A stretch of 64,000 nucleotides of DNA from a virus. Both the position numbers and the translations under genes were made by a program. This document shows positions 7,962 to 20,300 of this stretch, piece after piece. Each line of letters starts with the position of its first letter. Within the stretch, counting starts at the first letter, position 1. The DNA lies in IMG/VR virus record IMGVR_UViG_3300017917_002954, positions 1-64,000 of that record; one strand, given 5' to 3'. The notes beneath the pieces are model-generated. The model searched no databases and had not been told where the DNA came from. It saw nothing but the letters and a program-made list of their open reading frames with translations.

Positions 7962-10900
7962 ATGGCAAAGACTACTAGACAGACAGCAATATTTGGCGTT
8001 GAAGATTGGAAGCGAATCTATCAAACCTATCGTGAAGCAGACTTTCAAAGCTACGATTTTGAAACTTTACGCAAGAGTTTTGTAGACTACTTACGTCTTT
8101 ATTATCCAGAAACATTCAATGACTACATTGAATCATCAGAATTCATTGCCATGCTTGATGTCATGGCATTTATGGGCCAGTCATTGGCCTTCCGTACAGA
8201 TTTAAACACACGTGAAAATTATATTGACACAGCCGAACGTAGAGATTCAGTTGTGCGTCTTGCCAATCTAGTAAGTTATACTCCAAAGCGTAATATTTGT
8301 GCCAGTGGTTATCTAAAAGTTTTCAGTGTACAAACCACAGAAAACGTCACAGATTTCAACGGTATTGATCTTGCCAACGTCACAGTAAACTGGGCTGATC
8401 CCACAAACTTCAACTGGCAAGAGCAGTTTACAGCCATTATCAATGCTTCATTGGTCGACAGTCAACGTTTTGGTCGTCCAGCCAATAGAACAACAATTCT
8501 AGGGGTTGATACTTCCGAATATTCTATCAATTTGGTACCAGGCTTCTTGCCAATAATTCCTTACAATGCCACAGTTGATGGTGTCAACATGCCTTTTGAA
8601 GCTGTTAATGCCAGCGCAGTGGGCAAGAGTTTTGTTTACGAACCTAGTCCACAGCCCAACGGAATTTTCAATGTTTTGTATCGCAACGATCAGTTGGGAT
8701 TTAACAGTGCCAACACAGGATATTTCTTCTTGTTCAAGCAAGGCGTACTACAAAATCAAGATTTCAATTTAGCCGATCGTGTTTCAAACAGAACAGTGAA
8801 CATCAACATTGAAGGTGTCAACAACGAAGACCGTTGGTTATATCAGTTGGACAATGTTGGATCAATTGCCAGCGAATGGCAGTTTGTGGAATCAGTTTAT
8901 GCTGCCGCGGCAGAACAAACAGGACCAGATCTACGCAAACTATTTTCAGTGACTTCACGAACCAATGACCAGATCACACTGGCCTTTGGTGACGGTGTGT
9001 TCAGTGAAATTCCAGTGGGCCAGTTCCGTTGCTATGTTCGTGCATCAAACGGACTTGAATACATTATCAATCCTGAAGAAATGCAGAGCGTGATTCTACC
9101 AATCAGCTATGTGAGTCGCACAGGACAGTTAGAAACAATCACATTCACTTGTGGTATCACAACTCCTGTGTCAAATGCTACACCACGTGAAAGCATTGAC
9201 GAAATCAAGCAACGTGCTCCTGCTAGATATTACACACAGAACCGCATGGTCAACGGCGAAGATTACAACAACTTCCCGTTCACAGCCTACAACTCAATTT
9301 TGAAGTCAAAGGCCTTGAACCGCAGTTCAATTGGAACCAGTCGTTATCTTGACTTGGTTGACAACACAGGCAAGTACAGTTCAACCAACACCTTCAGCAG
9401 TGACGGTGCCTTGTACGAAGAATTTAACTTGCCAAGTTTCACTTACACATTCTTGACCAACAACGAAATATCAGACGTTATAACCAATCGTGTTCAACCT
9501 ATTTTGGCTGACACACAGGTTCAACAATTTTATTATGAAAAATTCCCACGTGCAAGTTTATCAGTTCTAAACGTCAGCTGGAACTTGAGCACTTCGTTGG
9601 CCAATACAACCACTGGTTATTTCAAGAACCAACTTGGCGCTCCTGTGCCCGTTGGTCCATTTACCAGCGACAACAAACGCTATATTCAAATTGGATCTTT
9701 GGTTAAATTTGTACCGCCAGCGGGCTATTACTTTGATGCCAACAACAGATTAAAAGTGGGCACACCAACACGTGCTGATGAAAAATTGGTTATCTGGGCC
9801 AGCCCATTAGCAGTTGTGGTTGATGGCACCAGCCAAGGCACAGGAAACTTGCCCGATGGCAGCGGTCCTGTGACTCTAAACAACTATGTGCCAACTGGAG
9901 CACTGGCATCGGAAGTTATTCCGGTGTTTGTCACAGATTTACCATCACAATTTGAACAGTCCATGGCTGAACAAATTAGATTGAATAGAAACTTTGGTAT
10001 TGGCTATGACAGCCTTGGTGGAGTCACTGGTACCCCTGGTACTTGGTATTTGATCACCACTACAAATTTAGATGTTGATGCGGAATGGAGTCAAGCCAAT
10101 GCAGGCAGCAATGCTGGTCTAGGCAACGACGCAAGTTGGTTGGTAGAATTTGTCACTGACGGCGACACCTACACAATCAGTTATCGAGCACTTGATTATT
10201 TCTTTGGATCGGTTCTACAAACAAGATTCTTTTACTACGGAGATCAAAAGATCTACGACAGCAGAACTGGTACAGTGATCAGTGACTTTGTAAAAGTTTT
10301 AAAAACAAACAGTCGTCCTGACAGTTCATTGCCACTGGCCGGCGATCTTGAATTAAAGATTGTGGGACAACCTGTGCAGAGTGATGGCTATGTTGACGAT
10401 TTCCAAGTGTTGGTCAGTTTCCAAGACAGTGATGCTGACGGAGTTCCTGACAATCCAGATTTCTTTTCTGACATTGTGGCCCCAGGAATCAATTCCAGCC
10501 AAAAATTAGTATTCCTACAGAAAACTGTGGACTTTGACAATCTAGAAAGATACTTGTTGGTTGAACCCGGCATTGTGAATTCTGAATATGCTACCCTGGA
10601 TGACATTGAATTGGTCAAGGCCGAGTATGTTGATGGACAAATATTCTACACATATTCAACTGGTTTGTTTTATACATTGGTCATTGATTTTGCCACAGGC
10701 GTTAGAAATCTAAATCCTAGAAATGATTTTATTGCCAGAACTGGTCGTCAAAGTTTGTATTTCCAATACAGACACAATTCACCATTGACTTCTAGAATTG
10801 ACCCAGGAACCACAAACATCATTGATTTGTATGTTGTGACCAACGAATACTATGTTGCATATCAAAACTACATTAGAGATGTCACAGGCACTGTGCCAGA

Positions 10901-11387
10901 ACCCTTGCCACCAACCATTGATCAACTCACAACTACCTATGGTGGTTTACAAGACTACAAGATGATTTCTGATTCTGTGATTCTAAACAGTGTGAATTTC
11001 AAACCCTTGTTTGGAGAAAAAGCCGCAGAAGAATTGCGTGCCACTATCAAAGTCATCAAGGCAGCAAATTCAACTGCTAGTGTAAGTGAAATTAAAAATC
11101 TAGTGGTAGCCAATTTGAATAATTATTTTACACTTGACAAATGGGACTTTGGTGATACTTTCTACTTCTCAGAATTGGCAGCATATTTGCACGCCGAGAT
11201 GGGCGGAATCATCAGTTCCGTGGTGCTAGTACCATTGAATCCTCAAAAATCCTTTGGCGACTTATATGAAATAAGATCAGAACCCAACCAAATATTTGTC
11301 AACGCAGCCAACGTCAACAATGTTGAAGTTATTGAAGCATTGACCAGCACTAACATTAGAACAGCACCAGGAAGTGGAGTAATTTAA
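7962..11387 (+). CDS. gp6: Baseplate wedge protein, gp6-like
   Basis: 1141 residues. The N-terminus (residues 10-130) has the typical gp6/baseplate J pattern: a first helical part with DWKRIYQTYREADFQSYDFETL, then LRLYYPETFNDYIESSEF and MAFMGQSLAFRTDLNTRENY, which aligns with T4 gp6 logic. The middle contains the baseplate-J-like core with FGDGVFSEIPVGQ near residue 343. The C-terminal 130 residues are helix plus strand and end with RTAPGSGVI. gp6 dimers form the iris-like ring of the baseplate wedge. The protein is longer than T4 gp6 (660 residues), as in other marine T4-like phages; the extra mass lies in the middle. Stop and next start are separated by one base. Confidence 0.88.
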   Translation: MAKTTRQTAIFGVEDWKRIYQTYREADFQSYDFETLRKSFVDYLRLYYPETFNDYIESSEFIAMLDVMAFMGQSLAFRTDLNTRENYIDTAERRDSVVRLANLVSYTPKRNICASGYLKVFSVQTTENVTDFNGIDLANVTVNWADPTNFNWQEQFTAIINASLVDSQRFGRPANRTTILGVDTSEYSINLVPGFLPIIPYNATVDGVNMPFEAVNASAVGKSFVYEPSPQPNGIFNVLYRNDQLGFNSANTGYFFLFKQGVLQNQDFNLADRVSNRTVNINIEGVNNEDRWLYQLDNVGSIASEWQFVESVYAAAAEQTGPDLRKLFSVTSRTNDQITLAFGDGVFSEIPVGQFRCYVRASNGLEYIINPEEMQSVILPISYVSRTGQLETITFTCGITTPVSNATPRESIDEIKQRAPARYYTQNRMVNGEDYNNFPFTAYNSILKSKALNRSSIGTSRYLDLVDNTGKYSSTNTFSSDGALYEEFNLPSFTYTFLTNNEISDVITNRVQPILADTQVQQFYYEKFPRASLSVLNVSWNLSTSLANTTTGYFKNQLGAPVPVGPFTSDNKRYIQIGSLVKFVPPAGYYFDANNRLKVGTPTRADEKLVIWASPLAVVVDGTSQGTGNLPDGSGPVTLNNYVPTGALASEVIPVFVTDLPSQFEQSMAEQIRLNRNFGIGYDSLGGVTGTPGTWYLITTTNLDVDAEWSQANAGSNAGLGNDASWLVEFVTDGDTYTISYRALDYFFGSVLQTRFFYYGDQKIYDSRTGTVISDFVKVLKTNSRPDSSLPLAGDLELKIVGQPVQSDGYVDDFQVLVSFQDSDADGVPDNPDFFSDIVAPGINSSQKLVFLQKTVDFDNLERYLLVEPGIVNSEYATLDDIELVKAEYVDGQIFYTYSTGLFYTLVIDFATGVRNLNPRNDFIARTGRQSLYFQYRHNSPLTSRIDPGTTNIIDLYVVTNEYYVAYQNYIRDVTGTVPEPLPPTIDQLTTTYGGLQDYKMISDSVILNSVNFKPLFGEKAAEELRATIKVIKAANSTASVSEIKNLVVANLNNYFTLDKWDFGDTFYFSELAAYLHAEMGGIISSVVLVPLNPQKSFGDLYEIRSEPNQIFVNAANVNNVEVIEALTSTNIRTAPGSGVI

Positions 11388-11388
11388 T

Positions 11389-14300
11389 ATGGCAAGAGTA
11401 CGTACAGTAGATTTTTTACCAGAGATTTTTCAAACATCAACCAATCGTCAGTTTTTAAGTGCGACGCTGGATCAACTGGTACAAGAACCTGCCTACAAAA
11501 GAATACAAGGCTTTGTTGGTCGTAGAACCGGCCCTGGCGTCAATGCCAACGAAAGCTATGTTGCTGAAACTTCTGCTACTCGGGCCAACTATCAACTTGA
11601 GCCCGGCGTAGTTGTCAAAGAAGCAGACAACAACGGCAAAATAAAAAATGCCATAACTTATCCTGGAATAACTGATGCCTTGTCTTTGCAAGGTGCCAAT
11701 GTTGAACGTGCAGATCGTTTGTACACTAGTGACTACTACACTTGGGATCCGTTTGTTGACTTTGATAAATTTGTAAACTTTGGTCAATACTATTGGTTGC
11801 CAGCTGGTCCAGAAAGTGTAAACGTATTTTCGGGCACAGTGCCATTGACTGACAATTTCACAGTCACTAGAGAAAATGGTGTGTACACATTCTCAGGAGT
11901 GGCCGGAGAGAATCCAGCTATAACTTTGGTACGTGGCGGAAACTATACTTTCCAAGTAGCACAGAATCAAAAAGAAACAGTCAATTATCGTGTGACCAAT
12001 CAAGGCACCAGTGCGTACCTTATTGATTATCTGCCCAATCCAACGCTGACATTGGTGCGTGGAAATACCTATGTGTTTGATCTGGTACTCAAAGGCGATT
12101 TTCCTTTCTTTATCAAAACTGAACCATCACTGACCAAGAACAATGTTTACAATGACGGTGTGACCAACAACGGTGCTAGCGAAGGTTTGATCACCTTTAC
12201 TGTTCCCCAAGATGCACCTGACACACTGTACTATGCTAACCCTGTACAGCCAAACATGCAAGGCGTGTTGAATATTATCGACGGTACACCTGGTACTGGT
12301 CCTGGTTTCTGGATTCAGACAGACCCAGGGGTCAATGGTCGTATTCCAAGTACACCAAACATCAGTTCACGTGATGTATTGGGGGTGATCAACAACGGCG
12401 AAGATCTTGGCACAGTGACTTTTAATGTACCATTGGCCACAGCACAAAATTTTTATTACACACTAGAGAACGTTGCTCCGGTTGATTTAATCACAAATCT
12501 CAAGTTCAACCAAATCAACAATCAGTATGTTGAAGTGTTCTTGGCACAGTACGGCGGCATTGATGGCATAGCTGCGTTGGATGGCAAAACAGTTGTATTT
12601 TTAAACGAAACAGTTGATGCACAAGACGGCGGCTGGCAACGTACCACACAGTTTGATCCTGTGTCTCCGGGTGCTGCCAATGCTGGTTTACCAGGTACCT
12701 ATGATACCACACTGTTTGATCAAACCACAGACATTCTTCCAGAGCAGCGTTATACAGTCTGGCAAATTCGCTATGTGACCACCGACGACGGTTCACAGTA
12801 TATCAACTTGGTCAGCGTGAGAAACGTTGAGCAATTACAAAAATTCAGTATCTTGTATGGTACTACCTATTCCAGCACTCAATGGTACAAGACCGCCGAA
12901 GGATATTTTGAACAGATTCCTTTGTTGACTGCTGTAAAAGATGTACTGTATTATCAAGATGGCACAGACCCTGGCATTTTTGGTCGTTTCAAGTTGATCA
13001 ATCAGGATCAAGCCAACACGTTGGATATCAGCGACATCCTGGGCAAAAAGACATATACCAGTCCCAATGGAGTGGTATTCACCAATGGATTAAAGGTACA
13101 ATTTGTTGGACAAGTAAGTCCTGCCAGTTATCAAAATCAAGAATACTATGTTGAAGGCGTGGGTACAGCAATTAGACTGTTGCCAGTTTCAAACTATGTG
13201 ACTCCTGAAACATATACCAAGAGTTCAACAGTGCCCTATGACTCAACAGGCTATGACATTGGCAACTACGATGCCAGTTTGAATCAACCTTTGATTCCAG
13301 ATTACATAACCATTAACAAGGCCAGTCCTGACTTAAATGCCTGGACACGTAGCAATCGTTGGACTCATATTGATGTAATCAATGCCACAGCTGAATACAA
13401 CAACACTGTGGCTGTGATTGACAATGCATTCCGAGCCAAGCGTCCAATTCTAGAATTCCGTGCAGGTCTTCGACTATATGACTTTGGTACACAAGGAAAA
13501 CAACCAGTTGACATTATTGATTTTCAAACAACTGATGCACTCAGCAACATCAACGGCACAGTTGGTTATGGTGTTGACGGCTACAGTTTTATTTCTGGAA
13601 CACGAGTAATATTTGCTGCGGACCAAGATCCGCAGGTCAGAAACAAGATATACACAGTGGAGTTTATTACTCCTGACAGTGTGAATCCATTGATTGCACA
13701 ACCAATTATCAATTTGGTGCCTGCCAGCGATGCTGATGTATCTATTGATCAAACAGTGGTTTGTTTAAGTGGTATAAATCAACAAGGAAAAAGTTTTTAC
13801 TTTGACGGTGTGGCCTGGTTGCCAGCACAGTTAAAGACCGGAGTAAATCAAGCTCCGTTGTTTAACATCTACGATCAAACCGGCGTCAGCCTTGGCAATC
13901 GAGCAAAATATCCAAGTACATCTTTCCGCGGAAACAAGTTGTTCTCCTACAAACAAGGTGTTGGTCCTGTTGATCAAGTCTTGGGATTCCCTCTAAGTTA
14001 TCTCAGTTTAGCCAACGTGGGTGACATTGTTTTTGAAAACAATCTTTACACTGACACTTTTATCTATACCAAAGACAGTGTGAGTACCACAGAAAATGTC
14101 AGCGTGGGTGTGGTTAGAGAATATCTTGATCGAACTGTTTACAGCGATCAGTTGGGTTGGAACCGAGCAATAACCAAGAGCATAACTCGTCAGCAGTTTA
14201 GATTCCAATATGATGGACAACCACTGATTCTAGACGTCAAAGCTCTCGTGGATTTGGAAATTCCTGGTGTACAAATATATGTTGGTTCTAAATTTGTAGA

Positions 14301-17300
14301 GCCAAACTCTTACACAGTTCAAACCACCAGCAACAGTACCACAATAACATTGAACAATGTTTATGTGCCTGGCGACGTTATCGAAGTTGATGTAATCAGC
14401 GATCAAGCCAGCAAAATTGGTTTCTATCAAGTTCCAATCAACTTGGAAAATAATCCACTGAATGAAAACAGTTCAACATTTACACTAGGAACAGTGCGTA
14501 GTCATTATGAAACCATTGGCGAAAATTTAAAAGACATCTCAGGTCCAATCAACGGTGCCAACAACACCAGAGATTTGGGCAACATTGGTCGCTACGGAAC
14601 AAATATTCTACAACAAAGTGCACCGTTGACCATGGCTGGCTATTTCATGCGCAGTACAGACTACAACATTTTCAGCGCACTGGAATACAACAGCAGAGAA
14701 TACGAAAAATTCAAAGCTCAATTGATGGACACTGTGGTTCGTAATGATTATACCAATTACACAATTCCAGACATGTTGACTGCAGCCATATCTGATATAA
14801 CAACAGGTCGTACCAATGTCAATCCTTTCTACTGGACTGACATGTTGCCAGCTAGTTCAGTTTACACTGAATTAAAAACAACCATTACTCCAATTTCAAC
14901 CAATGAGTTTGATCTAACAACAACCTATGATTTCAACAGTTCAAACTATCAAAGCGTATTGGTATACGTCAATGATGTTTTGTTGACCTATGGTTATGAC
15001 TACACTGTAGCCACAGATGCACCACGCTTGACAATCACAGTTCCATTGAGTGTGGGCGACGTGGTTAGAATACAAGAATACGATTTTACCTACGGTAGTT
15101 TTGTACCTAACACACCAACCAAGTTGGGATTGTATCCTGCATTCAAACCCCAGATCTATCTTGACACCACTTATATAAATCCTACCTTGGTTATCCAAGG
15201 ACACGATGGCAGCAAAACTATTGCGTTTGGAGACTTCCGCGATCAACTGTTGTTGGAATTTGAAACAAGAATTTTTAACAATTTAAAAATCAAATCTGAC
15301 ATTCCACTAAAAGTCACCGAAGTGATTCCTGGTCAATTCCGTACCACAGACTACACACTGTCTGAAATCAATGAAATCTTGTCTTTGGATTTCTTGAGCT
15401 GGGTAGGCTGGAACAAGTTGGATTACAAAAATCAAGCCTTTGATGCCAACAACGAATTCACATGGAATTACAGTGCATCTGGCAACAAACTGACCACTGT
15501 TGAGAACAATTCACTGACTGACAAACCATTGACCATTGGTGCTTGGAGAGGTATCTATAGATATTTCTATGACACAGATTATCCTGATACACGTCCTTGG
15601 GAAATGTTGGGATTCAGCCAAGAGCCAACCTGGTGGGAAGATGTATACGGACCTGCACCATACACCAGCGACAACTTGGTGTTGTGGGACGATCTAGCTC
15701 AAGGCCGTGTGGCTGATCCTGCTGGAGAATATTTCCGTCCCGAATTTGCAAGACCAAGATTACAACAAGTTATTCCAACAGGAACCGAAGGACAATTAGT
15801 AAGTCCGTTTGACAGTGTTGTTGGATATTACGATTCAAGTCAGTTCCAAAAGTCATGGGTATTCGGCGATGGCGGCCCTGTTGAAGCCACTTGGTTCAAG
15901 AGTTCTAGCTATCCATTTGCTATCATGCGTTTGTTGGCCCTGACTCGCCCAGCAGAATTTTTCTCATTGTTTGCTGACAGAGATCTTTACAAATTTAATT
16001 CTGAATACAACCAGTATCTATACAACAATAGATACCGACTTGACGCCAGTGGCGTTGAAGTCTACGGCAATGGTATCAGCAAAGCCAGTTTCATTGACTG
16101 GATCATTGACTACAATCAACAACTGGGTAGAAACAGCTCAGAAAGATTGACTGAAGAACTAAAAAATCTTGATGTTCGTTTGTGCTACCGCATGGGAAGT
16201 TTCACAGACAAACAATATCTAAAGATTTACACAGAAAAATCCAGTCCAAACAGTTTGAACTCTAGCTTGCTGTTGCCCGACGAGAGCTACAATTTGTTGG
16301 TGTACAAGAATCAACCGTTTGAGAGAATTGTTTATAGTTCAGTGATTGTTCAACGGGTAGATGACGGATACGCAGTCTACGGATACAGTATAACTCAACC
16401 ATTCTTTAATATTTTGGCCAGCAGAACAGCCGGCACAAAAACCACAATTGAAGCCGGTGGCTCCGTTGTCACGGTGCCTAATGAATATACCACCGACGTT
16501 GTTCAGGTTCCTTATGGATACGTTTTTGCCAACCGCACAGTGGTAGTTGACTTCTTGTTGAGCTACGGTGCTTTATTGGCCAGCCAAGGCTTGGTGTTTG
16601 ACGATAGAGAAAACGGCCGTTCCTTGAACTGGAATCAAATGGCCCAGGAATTTTTATACTGGTCAAATCAAGGTTGGGACACAGGCAGTGTAATCAACTT
16701 GAATCCCACAGCATACTCATTGACAGCAATTAATCCTCAAGCAATTGTTGATACCGTGATAGCACAAACTCCAGAAAATCTAATCTTAGATCAAAACAGA
16801 ACTACATTGCCTGTGCGAGATCTAGTAGTAGATCGCTATGAAAATGTGTTTAAGATTTCTTCATTGAGCAATCAAACTATTTCATACTTGGATTTAAAAT
16901 TTACCAGTTATGAAAGCATGGTGGTGCTAGACAATGTCAGTATCTTCAACGACTTGATCTATGATCCAGTGACTGGTGCTCGTCAAAATCGTATCAACGT
17001 ATCAGCAGCTGTCAGTGCCGACTGGAATGGTCAACTTGATGCCCAAGGCTTTATCCTCAACGACAACAACACTGTTCGAGAGTGGCAACCAAATCAAAAG
17101 TATGCCAAGGGCGAAATTGTACTTTACAAAAACAACTACTGGTCTGCACAAACCATTGTTCAACCCAGTGTTGAATTTAGATACAGTGACTGGGTAAAGA
17201 GTGACTACACCAAGATACAAAGAGGATTGTTGGAGAATATACCTAACAAAGCCGATCAGTTGGCCAACAGCTACAGCACTGACTCAGCAAATCTTGAAAG

Positions 17301-20300
17301 CGATCAAGATCTATTGAGCTATGGTTTGATTGGATTCCGTCCTCGCGAATACATGAGTGCTTTGAATCTCGATGATGTTAGTCAGGTCAACGTATACAAA
17401 CAGTTTTTAAAGAACAAGGGAACCATACAAAGTATTCAGTTGTTGGGCAATGCCAATCTTGGCAAAGAAGTTGCAGAATATGATGTATTTGAAAACTGGG
17501 CTGTTCAACGAGCCACTTACGGTGCAAATGCTAATCGCAGTTTCTTTGAATTGCGATTAAACGAAGCATTGTTGCAGAGTGATCCGGCTGTGGTACAAAT
17601 TGTTCAACCACAGCAGATCAGTGATGCTGATCAAAAAATATTGTTGAGTGATATCTGGAGACAAAGCTATAAACTGCCAAACACAGATATTTTACCAACC
17701 ACAAATACAACACCTACAGACACTGCACTGCCAAGTGCTGGCTATGTTAACATAGATGATGTTGATCTCACTGTGTTTTCTTTGACTGGAAATCTAGGTA
17801 TTACTCCGGCTGTGCTTGACACAATTGGAACAGGAACAACTATCTGGGCTGCAAAAAGCAACAGCTATGATTGGAATATCTACAGATGCAGCAACGTACC
17901 TGGATTTGTGCGCTCAGTGAGTTCAAATCTCAATACTACCAGTACTGTGACTTTCAGTGTGGCACACAACCTTTCAGTGGACAACATCATTGTTATTCGT
18001 TTGTTTGACCCTCGAGTAGATGGTGTTTATCGTGTGATTGGCGTGCCTGATCTTACCAGCGTTGTAATTGAATTATCGCTTGGCAATGCCAACGGCGGAT
18101 CTATTGTTGGCAATGGTGTAGCATACTTCTTGCAGACCATGCGAGTTGCACAGGCCAGCGATGCAGCCAACTTGCCTTACGTTAACGAGTTGACATCAGG
18201 TGCCAGAGTTTGGGTAGACAACGACGGCACTGGCCACTGGCAGGTTATTGAAAAACAACAACCGTTTACGGCCAACTATACAATCAACCCCTCTGCTCCA
18301 ATTGTTAATTCTCAATACGGTGCAAGTGTAGCACAGGGTCAAAACAATATCATAGCATTGGTCGGCAGTCCTGGATACAACTCCACTGGTGCTGTTTACC
18401 CATATGTACGAAATGTTGACAATCAATATGCACAAAGTTCAATTTTAACTTTGAATTCTACTGCTGTTGTTGGTTTTGGAAATGCAGTTGACATTGGCAG
18501 TCAAAATTGGTGCGTGGCTGGAGCAAGTCAAAGTAATAGCAATCAAGGCTATGCCAGCATAATTTACCGAGCTGAAAACAGCAATGCGTTTGAACAATCA
18601 CAGTTGTTGGTTTCACCTGATGCAGACTTTGGAACTGAAAGATTTGGTTCAGCAGTATCAATCAGCCAGGATGAAAGATGGCTGTATGTTGGCGCACCTG
18701 GCAAAAACAAAGTGCATGCCTATGGAAGAATTGACATACCAGAAGAATCAGTAAGATACACCACTGATGGATTGAATAGAATTTTCTCCTACAATCAGAA
18801 CATTGAAATCAGCAGTGATCAACAGATCAATGTGGTTTTAAACAACAGACTGTTGACATACATTGTGGATTACACAGTCACTGGAGTCAGTGTGGTATTG
18901 ACTGATGTACCTCCACCTGGACAGACCCTGATTATTTCTCGTAAAACTGGACAAAAACTTGATTCCGAGGTCTACTATAATGTTGTTCAAAACTCAACAT
19001 CTGGCACTGGCACTGGCGCAAAATTCACAGTGGACAGAACTCGAGGAACTTATTCAGTTTCGCTGACTGCTCCTGGTATCAACTACAGTGTTGGAAACAC
19101 CTTGACTATCGATGCTGCAACCATTGGTGGAGGAACTAGTCCAGCCAACGACTTGGTCATAACAGTGACTGGTGTGACCAGCGGCGGAATCACATCATTT
19201 ACCTATGCTGGTAGTGGAGTCAGCAACACTTCAACATTTGATCTTGCTCCATATTTGTACTCTGCGACCAATATTTTCTCATTTACAGTCACAGTAGACG
19301 GGGTGTTGCAACGTCCATTTATTGACTACAGTTTTGCTGGAACCACGTTGACATTTATAAACAACCCAGCAGCTGGTGCAAGCATTTCTGTGTTTGCCAA
19401 GACCTATTTCAAGTATGTGGCCACACTTCAAGTTGCTGGATTACCTAGCACTGCAAATTTTGGAGCCAGCATAGCTTCATCCACTGACGGACGTCAGATA
19501 GCAATTGGAGCTCCTAACAACACAGTCAACGGCAATACCAATGCAGGATCAATATACGTCTTTGATCGCAGTGTGACCAGATACGTAGTTGACAATGTCA
19601 ACCAATTGACCTATTCGATTCCTACTGCGGCTGTTAATCCAGTGGCAGTATTGGTCAATGGAACATTCTTGACTGACCAAGATGAATATCTCAACGGTCA
19701 ATACAGTGTTGATCTGGGCAATCATACTATAACTTTAAATTCCAGCGCGACATTGCAAGTTGGAGATATCATTGAAATTGAAAGCAACATCTTTAGATTG
19801 ATACAACAGATCGATGCCAATGCACCATTTGGAGCAGCCAACTTTGGTTCAGCTGTTGATATGTGTTCAAACAATTGCAGTGTTTATGTAGGAGCCCCCA
19901 ACGATGGCACAGTAATGTCGGGTGCTGGCTCAGTGGAACGTCGAGTAAATCAAGCTAGAGTTTATGGAATTATTTCTTCCACAAATGTCAATCCTTCACT
20001 GACTGCCGGTAATACAATACGCATCAACAACACCGAAGTAGCAGTTCCAAATTCTCCTAACAACAATGTGGCTGGACTGGCTTCGGCCATTGTGGCAGCT
20101 GGAATACCAAACGTCACAGCCACAGTTTCAGACGGCAAAATCACTATATCTGTGCTCAATGTTGAAGCAGCCAACGAATTCAATCGACTAACTGTATTAC
20201 CTGGAGTATCTGGCACAGCATTTAGTGATCTTGGATTTGATTCCTACGCATACACACAAACAATTACCAGCCCTAACCCAGTGGTATCAGCAGGGTTTGG

